From NCBI GenBank assembly GCA_029776125.1, contig JARVJS010000158.1:1-12211 (forward strand): DNA of 12,211 nt, written 5' to 3'. Shown one piece after another: positions 6,822 through 12,211 of the stretch. A program made the translations under genes and the position numbers. The notes beneath the pieces are model-generated. The model was not told where the DNA came from, did not search any database, and saw only the letters and a program-made list of their open reading frames with translations. The stretch is from Nitrososphaeria archaeon (lineage in GTDB: Archaea; Thermoproteota; Nitrososphaeria; JACIWG01). Numbering within the stretch: the first letter of the stretch is position 1; each line of letters starts with the position of its first letter.

Positions 6822-8492
6822 TTAGTCGGTCTCTGAAGGAGGTGTTGACTCGCCGGCTCCGCCCTTTTCGCCTGATGGCTTGGATTCCTTGAGTCTTCCT
6901 GCTGCAATTACATCATCTATTCTTAGTATCATTGTTGCTGCTTCGGTTGCAGCTGCAAGTATCTGCTCCTTAACGATTAGTGGTTCGTATACTCCAAAGT
7001 TCTTTACATCATCTACCTTTCCTTCAAGAGCATTTACTCCAGCGGTTACCTCGCCCTTGCTGTGTCTTGCCCTTAGTTCGACCATTGTGTCTATTGGGTC
7101 CATGCCTGCGTTTTCTGCTATTGTTAATGGTATCGCTTCTACTGCTTCTGCGAACTTTTGTACCGCAAGCTGTTCTCTTCCAGAAAGTGTTTGAGCGTAT
7201 TCTAGTAGCTTTACTGCTACCTCTTCTTCAGGTGATCCGGCTCCGAGTACAATCTTTGGTTTCATTACAACGTCTCTTACAACACATAGTGCGTCGTGCA
7301 CTGATCGCTCTGCTTCTTCAACAACTCTTTGTGTTCCTCCTCTTATGAATATTGTTACTGCCTTGGGGTTCTTGCATCCTTCTACGAAGACCCACTTGTC
7401 CTCCTCTATCCTTCTCTCTTCAACTAGTTCAGCGTAGCCTAAGTCATTAGGTGATAGGTCTTCAAGATTTGTTACGACTCTTCCTCCTGTAGCTCTTGCG
7501 AGTTTAGCCATGTCGCTTTCTTTTGCTCTTCTTACTGCAAGTATTCCTGCCTTTGCCAGATAGTGCTGTGCTATGTCGTCTATACCCTTCTGGCATATTA
7601 CAACATTAGCTCCGGTTGAGGCTATTTTGTCGACCATAGCTTTAAGCATTCTGTTCTCCTCTTCAAGGAACATTTTTATCTGCTCTGGGTTGTTGATGTT
7701 TATTTTAGCATCAAACTCTGTCTTCTCGATCTCGAGAGGACAGTTGAGTAAGGCGATTTTAGCGTTGGTAACCCTCTTAGGCATACCACTATGAACAACC
7801 TCCTTGTCTAATGCAATTCCTTTAATGAGCTTTGTGTCTAGTAATGAGCCGCCAGCCTTCTTTTCCACCTTCACGTTGTCAATATCTACTTTAAGTTTAC
7901 CATCTTGCTCTTCTACCACTGAGAGAATTGCGTCAACAACTAGTCCTGCAAGGTACTCACTTTCTGTTGAGACAAGTTTTGTTGCCATACTGGTTTTAGC
8001 GACCTTCATTAACCATTCTTTGTCCTTTGGGTCAACAGTTATAGCGATGTTGTTGAGTATTTCCTTTGCTTTGTCGGCAGCCTTCTTGTATCCGTCGACA
8101 ATGACTGTCGGGTGCACATTTTTATCAAGAAGCTCTTCTGCTTTCTCAAGTAACGCTCCAGCTAGTACAACTGCAGAGGTTGTACCGTCTCCTACTTCGT
8201 TGTCTGTTGCCTTTGAAATTTCTACCATCGCCTTTGCGGCTGGATGCTGTACCTCGATTTCCTTTAGTATAGTTGCACCATCATTTGTTATTGTGACATC
8301 ACCTAAGCTGTCGACGAGCATCTTGTCCATTCCACGAGGTCCAAGAGAAGTTTTAACTATTTCAGACACTAGTTTTGCTGCAATTATATTGTTTCTCTGG
8401 GCTTCTCTGCCTCTTGTTTCAGTTGAACCTTCTTTCAAAATCAGAACAGGTTGACCAGAGGCAGTAACAGCCGGAATTGCTGTTGCTGCCAT
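6822..8492 (-). CDS. Thermosome subunit (group II chaperonin)
   Basis: This 556-aa subunit of the archaeal CCT-like double-ring chaperonin folds proteins in the cytosol by ATP hydrolysis. Hallmarks are TSLGPRGMDKM (48-58), NDGATIL (70-76) and GDGTTS (101-106) in the nucleotide site, Asp400 in the position of the catalytic aspartate (VHDALCV), GAGSPEEE (417-424), and NAGMDPID (461-468) with RIDDVIAAGR (524-533) near the end. Length is normal. The extreme C-terminus (from about 534) is a hydrophilic Ser/Pro/Gly/Glu tail and lacks the Gly-Met repeats found in some homologues. An extended N-terminus of about 14 residues precedes the usual PVLILKEG. The ATG at 8492 is supported by AGGTGAT 6 bases upstream. 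It appears monocistronic, with its own TATA region and a T-rich tract after the stop. No other chaperonin subunit is nearby. Confidence 0.97.
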   Translation of the reverse strand: MAATAIPAVTASGQPVLILKEGSTETRGREAQRNNIIAAKLVSEIVKTSLGPRGMDKMLVDSLGDVTITNDGATILKEIEVQHPAAKAMVEISKATDNEVGDGTTSAVVLAGALLEKAEELLDKNVHPTVIVDGYKKAADKAKEILNNIAITVDPKDKEWLMKVAKTSMATKLVSTESEYLAGLVVDAILSVVEEQDGKLKVDIDNVKVEKKAGGSLLDTKLIKGIALDKEVVHSGMPKRVTNAKIALLNCPLEIEKTEFDAKININNPEQIKMFLEEENRMLKAMVDKIASTGANVVICQKGIDDIAQHYLAKAGILAVRRAKESDMAKLARATGGRVVTNLEDLSPNDLGYAELVEERRIEEDKWVFVEGCKNPKAVTIFIRGGTQRVVEEAERSVHDALCVVRDVVMKPKIVLGAGSPEEEVAVKLLEYAQTLSGREQLAVQKFAEAVEAIPLTIAENAGMDPIDTMVELRARHSKGEVTAGVNALEGKVDDVKNFGVYEPLIVKEQILAAATEAATMILRIDDVIAAGRLKESKPSGEKGGAGESTPPSETD

Positions 8493-8610
8493 AATCTTAT
8501 CACCTACTATAAAGGGTTTAAAAGATTATTTTTAAATTTTTAGGTGCTAAACCTCACTATGTGATTATTTGTAAGTAAACTTTAAATCTTTTAGAAGAGA
8601 GTCCGAGGCT
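8493..8610. promoter_or_regulatory. Divergent promoter region: thermosome (-) and tungsten oxidoreductase (+)
   Basis: For the thermosome, the minus strand has ATTTAAAAAT-like TATA sequence (about 8537-8528), about 41 bases before the ATG, and AGGTGAT at 8505-8499, giving a short leader of roughly 16 bases. For the oxidoreductase, the plus strand has ACTTTAAATC (8579-8588), centred about 26 bases before ATG at 8611, which predicts a leaderless transcript; GAGG only 2 bases before the ATG is too close to serve as a normal ribosome site. The two TATA boxes are about 50 bases apart, leaving room for a shared regulator, but I see no convincing operator palindrome. Confidence 0.55.
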
Positions 8611-10425
8611 ATGTGGTTCGGTTATAGAGGAAAAATTGTTAGGGTAAATCTTACTACAAAAAAAATCTCTGTGGAACCTCTGAATAAAGAGATTGTCAAG
8701 AGATATATTGGCTGTGTAGGTACCGCTGGAAAGATATTATATGATGAGGTACCCTCTTGGGCTGGAGCGTATGATCCCCTTAATCTACTAATTTTCACTA
8801 CTGGCCCAGTTACAGGTGCAATGGTTCAGAGTGCAGGAAGATTTTCTGTTGTAACTAAATCACCACTCACAGGATGCTTTGGTGATGCTAGTGCAGGAGG
8901 ATTTTTTGGACCCATGCTAAAGTTTGCAGGATATGATATGATAATATTTTCTGGAGTTAGTGAGAAACCAGTTTATCTTTATATTGATGACGGAAATATT
9001 GAGTTGCGGGATGCTTCAGCATATTGGGGCAAGGATGCAAGAGAATGTGATAGAATGATATGTAGTGACTTAGGAGATAAAAGGTTTGAGATCGCATGCA
9101 TAGGTCCTGCTGGAGAAAATCTTGTAAGATATGCTGCAGTAATGCACGATGATGCTGGAAGAGCGGCTGCAAGATGTGGCGTTGGTGCAGTAATGGGGTA
9201 CAAGAAGGTTAAGGCTGTTGCAGTAAGAGGTACAGGTAAGGTTGAGGTTGCAGACCCTGAAGGGTTAAGAAGAGTTATGCAAGAAGTGCTTGAATTCTAT
9301 AATTCTGCTACAATTGTTAAGAGATTAAGAGAAGGAGGCACTATGGCAGGATATATTACAATGGTTTCTATTGGAGATAGTCCTACATATAATTTTGCTA
9401 ATGAACAGTTTGGAGAATTTGACCAAAAGAGGGCTGAGAAACTTGGATGGCCTGGTGGTTTTGAAAAGATCCTTGAAAAGAATAGTAGCTGTTATATGTG
9501 TGCTATAGGTTGTAGAAGAGTTTCTAGAGCAGGAGAAGGAAAATATGCTTTAAAAGAGAGTTCAGTTGAAGGAGTAGAATATGAAAGCCTTTCGATGCTG
9601 GGCTCTAATTGTGGAATTGACGATATTTACGCTGTAAATCTTTTAAACGACCTCTGCAATAGATATGGATTAGACACCATTTCAACTGGTGCTACAATAG
9701 CTTTTGCGATGGAATGTTATGAGAGAGGCATTTTAAGCAAAGAAGATACTGATGGATTAGAATTAAGGTTTGGAAACGCCGATGAAGCAATAAAGCTTGT
9801 TCACAAGATTGCAAAAAGGGAAGGATTTGGCAACATTTTAGCTGAAGGGACGAGGAGAGCCGCAGCACTCATAGGCAAGGGTGCAGAATATTATGCAATG
9901 CATGTCAAAGGCTTAGAGATTCCAGCACATGACCCAAGAGCGTTTCAAGGTGGTGGGCCACATTATGCATGCAGTCCTGTTGGCGCAGACCATATGGAGG
10001 GAATAAGCCTGTTCGTGGAGTTTTCTGGACAAAAGTATCCTGAAATAGGAATAAGTGGAGATTATGGGGACAGAACTTCAACAGAAAACAAGGCCTTTAT
10101 CGTCAAAACTATTGAAGACTGGTGGGCTTTTTTAACAGCAGCGGGATGGTGTCTACTTGTTAATCCGAGGTATGGTGCTGAAAGCAGGTTTATTAGAGCA
10201 TTTAATTCCATTACAGGGGAAAATATTACAATTGGAGACGCACTAAAAGCGGGCGAGAGAATATACAATTTGAAGAGAATGTTTAACCTCAAACATGGAA
10301 TCTCAAAGGAGGAAGACACATTACCACAAAGACTGCTCAAGGAACCAAATCGTAAATCAAACAATGCAGTAGTATACTTGGATAAGACTATGCCAGAATA
10401 TCTTAAAATAAGAAAATGGGACTGA
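8611..10425 (+). CDS. Tungsten-containing aldehyde:ferredoxin oxidoreductase family protein
   Basis: This 604-aa cytosolic AOR-family enzyme, of the same length as Pyrococcus AOR, uses a tungsten bis-pterin and one [4Fe-4S] cluster to oxidise aldehydes to acids with ferredoxin. The cluster ligands are visible: Cys294-x2-Cys297-x3-Cys301 and Cys514 (AAGWCLLVNPR). The N-terminal domain has GRFSVVTKSPLTG (76-88) and GGFFGPMLKFAGYD (96-109), and pterin-site segments include GPAGEN and GRAAARCGVGAVMG. Active-site candidates are Glu323/Glu325 (GVEYES) and His440 (EIPAHDPRAF). The family includes AOR, FOR, GAPOR and the WOR enzymes; sequence alone does not fix the aldehyde. No ferredoxin, MoaD or cofactor-assembly gene lies beside it. 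It is transcribed divergently from the thermosome, probably as a leaderless mRNA. Detoxification of aldehydes or fermentation of sugars or amino acids are both possible roles. Confidence 0.93.
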   Translation: MWFGYRGKIVRVNLTTKKISVEPLNKEIVKRYIGCVGTAGKILYDEVPSWAGAYDPLNLLIFTTGPVTGAMVQSAGRFSVVTKSPLTGCFGDASAGGFFGPMLKFAGYDMIIFSGVSEKPVYLYIDDGNIELRDASAYWGKDARECDRMICSDLGDKRFEIACIGPAGENLVRYAAVMHDDAGRAAARCGVGAVMGYKKVKAVAVRGTGKVEVADPEGLRRVMQEVLEFYNSATIVKRLREGGTMAGYITMVSIGDSPTYNFANEQFGEFDQKRAEKLGWPGGFEKILEKNSSCYMCAIGCRRVSRAGEGKYALKESSVEGVEYESLSMLGSNCGIDDIYAVNLLNDLCNRYGLDTISTGATIAFAMECYERGILSKEDTDGLELRFGNADEAIKLVHKIAKREGFGNILAEGTRRAAALIGKGAEYYAMHVKGLEIPAHDPRAFQGGGPHYACSPVGADHMEGISLFVEFSGQKYPEIGISGDYGDRTSTENKAFIVKTIEDWWAFLTAAGWCLLVNPRYGAESRFIRAFNSITGENITIGDALKAGERIYNLKRMFNLKHGISKEEDTLPQRLLKEPNRKSNNAVVYLDKTMPEYLKIRKWD

Positions 10426-10643
10426 TGCCTTTCCCCCTATCTATCTTGAATTATTATTCTAGAAACTTTAAAAATATTAACGATTAATGACAAGAATTTT
10501 TGAAACTCTAACCTAAGACGAATGAAAAATTTAGTATTTGTTTATACAAACATTAGAGCACAAAAATACAAACTACAATATGATGAAGAGAGTTCTAATG
10601 TTACTGGCGGCACTACCAAATCAATATTATGGTCAAAGTTTTG
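10426..10643. other. Convergent intergenic gap (218 bases)
   Basis: This AT-rich stretch separates the 3' ends of the oxidoreductase (+) and the M24 protein (-). It holds several short T-rich tracts on each strand that could terminate both genes, for example TTTTT on the minus strand near 10563-10567. A weak TTTGT/ACAAA inverted repeat lies at 10537-10550. A 59-codon plus-strand open frame (10522-10701) begins here but lacks a ribosome site and runs into the M24 gene antisense. I see no RNA gene. Confidence 0.4.
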
Positions 10644-11810
10644 TTATAGTTGTATGATTAAGCTGTCAAGCTCTCTCGGATATTTTGTTAAAAGTTCGTA
10701 GCCCGATCTAGTAACAAGTAAAGTGTCAGAATGCCTAAATCCACCCACACCTTCAACGTATACCCCTGGTTCAACAGAATACACCATACCCTCTTTCAAT
10801 ATTAAATCGTTATCCTCTCTTAAGTAAGGTGGTTCATGAAAATCTAATCCGATACCATGTCCAGTACGATGCTTAATATACATGCCCATACCTTTAGAAC
10901 GTATATGATTTAAGGCAGCTGAATCCACATCGCCAGCTCTCGCTCCGGGCTTAGACGCTTCAAATGCTTTTTGTTGAGCTTCATAAGCGACTTTAAAATA
11001 TTCCATTTTTTCTTCTGAAGGTTTGCCTAAAAACACTGTACGTTCATCTTCTGCACTGTAGCCTGCACATTTTGCTCCAACGGAAAGTATTATTGAGTCA
11101 CCTTCAACTATTTTTCTTGTAGAAGGTGCTGAATGTGGTATGGCGCTTCTTGGCCCTGACCATATAACACCACATCCAAATCCTTCTAAACCTGCTTCAG
11201 CTTGTGGAAAATATTTTGCACCTTCGTAGTTTACGTAAGAAATTATGTCAGCAAGTAGTTCCAATTCTGTTTTACCAGGCTTAACAGCTTCATTTATGAG
11301 ATAATCTAATGTTTTGTCAGTGATTTTTGCGGAAATTTTAAGTAATTCAAGTTCCTTTTCATCTTTTATCATCCTTAATTCATCGACTAATGGTGTACAG
11401 TCTAAGATTTGTCGATCTCTAAACTTAGTCGCATATTTTAAGTATACTTTAGCTGGAATATTATTTAAGTCGAAAGCCAACTTGTCTGAAATCTTAACTT
11501 TTTCGTTTACAACAGCTTCCAGTAAATCTAAGTACGAAAAAAATGCATTTGGAAGGTTTACCTTGTATTCGTAGTATGGTCGAATATCTTTCACCCAAGA
11601 TTTTTCACGAGCATGCTCTAGTTCTAGTATAGGTACAATTAAAGTTGGTTCTGAAGATATATGCTGAACAAAAATTATTGGTCTTTCCATTGTAGCAATA
11701 GGCATAAAACCACTCAAGTATGCAACATTAGAGGTTCCTATAACTATTGCACAATCGATACCATTACTTTCTAATAGTCTAGAGAATTTAATGATCCTAT
11801 TTTGACCCAT
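10644..11810 (-). CDS. M24 (pita-bread fold) hydrolase-like protein with altered metal site, creatinase-like
   Basis: This 388-aa protein has the two-domain architecture of Xaa-Pro aminopeptidase/creatinase: an N-terminal creatinase domain (about 1-140, with SNVAYLSGF at 27-35) and a C-terminal M24 domain. The M24 metal site normally uses Asp, Asp, His, Glu and Glu. Here His318 (TGHGIG) and Glu347 (SVEPG) remain, but the first Asp is Ser243 (LSVGAK), the second is Glu254 (11 residues later, YSAEDERT) and the last Glu is Ser361 (FRHSD). A two-metal peptidase site is therefore unlikely. The pattern, together with SGPRSAIPHS (218-227), resembles metal-free creatinase, whose catalytic His lies in an equivalent SG..AHN segment; His226 would be the counterpart. 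Likely a C-N hydrolase on a small substrate, or a non-peptidase homologue. The start ATG has no clear Shine-Dalgarno sequence. Confidence 0.85.
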   Translation of the reverse strand: MGQNRIIKFSRLLESNGIDCAIVIGTSNVAYLSGFMPIATMERPIIFVQHISSEPTLIVPILELEHAREKSWVKDIRPYYEYKVNLPNAFFSYLDLLEAVVNEKVKISDKLAFDLNNIPAKVYLKYATKFRDRQILDCTPLVDELRMIKDEKELELLKISAKITDKTLDYLINEAVKPGKTELELLADIISYVNYEGAKYFPQAEAGLEGFGCGVIWSGPRSAIPHSAPSTRKIVEGDSIILSVGAKCAGYSAEDERTVFLGKPSEEKMEYFKVAYEAQQKAFEASKPGARAGDVDSAALNHIRSKGMGMYIKHRTGHGIGLDFHEPPYLREDNDLILKEGMVYSVEPGVYVEGVGGFRHSDTLLVTRSGYELLTKYPRELDSLIIQL

Positions 11811-11824
11811 GCATCAAGGTTATA

Positions 11825-11863
11825 GAAAATAAAAATTAAGGGTTTGGGTCTATGCTAGACCCA
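11825..11863 (-). terminator. Hairpin plus T-rich tract ending the membrane-protein gene
   Basis: A perfect 8-bp inverted repeat (TGGGTCTA at 11845-11852 and TAGACCCA at 11856-11863, 3-base loop) overlaps the last codons and the TAG stop of the minus-strand membrane-protein gene. On that strand it is followed by a T-rich stretch (TTAATTTTTATTTT). This has the layout of an intrinsic terminator. The same T-rich stretch lies 17-30 bases before the M24 ATG and may also form part of that gene's promoter. Confidence 0.6.
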
Positions 11864-12211
11864 GCCAAGTAAATAATAGGTATTGCATTCTCTGGATGAA
11901 GATGGTTAATCTTGTCATCACTGTACCGCCATAGGCAGCGCCAAATGCGGCCATCATGGTGTATCGGCCGAATTTTGCAAGCCAGCCAAGTGCACCCTTT
12001 TGTTCAAATGTAAATAGGAAGTAGGAAAGAGTACAAACGACCATTATAAGAGATAGTATAGCATTGAACATGTCAAGTGGTGGTAGATTACCAACTACTT
12101 TTATCGATGCCTTAACCTGCTCTATAAGTTGTGCGAAAAGGTAGCCTCTTACCGTTAATCCTGTTGCAGTTCCAACTAGGACGGCAATAGATATATTGCT
12201 TAGCCAACCAT
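11850..12211 (-). CDS. Multi-pass membrane protein, unrecognised family (C-terminal part)
   Basis: The minus-strand frame is open from the right edge of the window (first full codon at 12209) to the TAG at 11852-11850, giving 119 residues of C-terminal sequence. The Met at 12071 is internal and has no ribosome site, so it is probably not the start. The visible part has a hydrophobic segment after GWLSNISIAVLVGTATGLTV, then a soluble stretch (QLIEQVKASIKVVGNLPP), then MFNAILSLIMVVCTLSYFLF, a charged turn (EQKGALGWLAKFGRY), TMMAAFGAAYGGTVMTRLTI, and a last hydrophobic end (QYLLFTWLGLA), so about three or four membrane segments. Paired Gly/Ala-rich helices suggest tight packing. I recognise no transporter or enzyme motif and assign no function. 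The gene ends in a hairpin-type terminator. Confidence 0.75.
   Translation of the reverse strand, partial: GWLSNISIAVLVGTATGLTVRGYLFAQLIEQVKASIKVVGNLPPLDMFNAILSLIMVVCTLSYFLFTFEQKGALGWLAKFGRYTMMAAFGAAYGGTVMTRLTIFIQRMQYLLFTWLGLA

Noticed and set aside
7804..8454. Long plus-strand open frame antisense to the thermosome (Ser-rich, about 216 codons)
   Set aside because: It mirrors the codon pattern of the highly conserved thermosome gene and has no ribosome site or family features of its own.
10581..10655. Short hydrophobic plus-strand frame starting MMKRVLMLLAALPN
   Set aside because: Only about two dozen codons, no ribosome site, and it ends in the 3' end of the opposite-strand M24 gene; most likely chance.
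10522..10701. Plus-strand open frame of 59 codons between the oxidoreductase and the M24 gene
   Set aside because: It has an ATG and an AT-rich box about 50 bases upstream but no ribosome site, no recognisable motif, and its last third is antisense to the M24 gene.

Overview
The window comes from an AT-rich archaeon. It carries a group II chaperonin (thermosome), a tungsten aldehyde:ferredoxin oxidoreductase, TATA-type promoters lying about 25 bases before start codons, archaeal Shine-Dalgarno sequences (GGAGGTGA, AGGTGAT), and a solute-binding protein with a Thr-rich stalk behind an N-terminal membrane anchor. A thermophilic or anaerobic lineage fits, but I cannot name the phylum. I see no tRNA, rRNA, CRISPR array, transposase or phage gene.

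The left two thirds (1-8492) read entirely on the minus strand. In transcription order they are: thermosome (8492-6822); a D-2-hydroxyacid dehydrogenase with its own, probably leaderless, promoter (6722-5766); a carbohydrate-type ABC importer made of a binding protein (5678-4203), a MalF-like permease (4199-3342) and a MalG-like permease (3336-2479); a second D-2-hydroxyacid dehydrogenase (2411-1407); a URO-D/COG0407 family protein (1394-261); and a broken corrinoid (B12-binding) protein gene running off the left edge. The importer genes are tightly coupled and have no ATPase gene here. Importer, 2-hydroxyacid dehydrogenases and URO-D protein look like an uptake-and-catabolism cassette for a small organic substrate that I cannot identify. 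The corrinoid protein that might have been the URO-D partner has lost its cobalt-ligand half.

The right third begins with a divergent intergenic region (8493-8610) that serves the thermosome on the minus strand and the 604-aa tungsten oxidoreductase on the plus strand (8611-10425). A 218-base convergent gap follows. Next is a minus-strand M24 (pita-bread) protein (11810-10644) in which three of the five metal ligands are replaced, in a pattern resembling creatinase. The last gene, on the minus strand, is the C-terminal 119 codons of an unrecognised multi-pass membrane protein (beyond 12211 to 11850), ending in a perfect hairpin followed by a T-rich tract.

Most genes are familiar families. 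The points that most deserve a second look are the decayed corrinoid gene behind the URO-D gene, the metal-ligand-poor M24 protein, and the ATPase-less importer sandwiched between two 2-hydroxyacid dehydrogenases.
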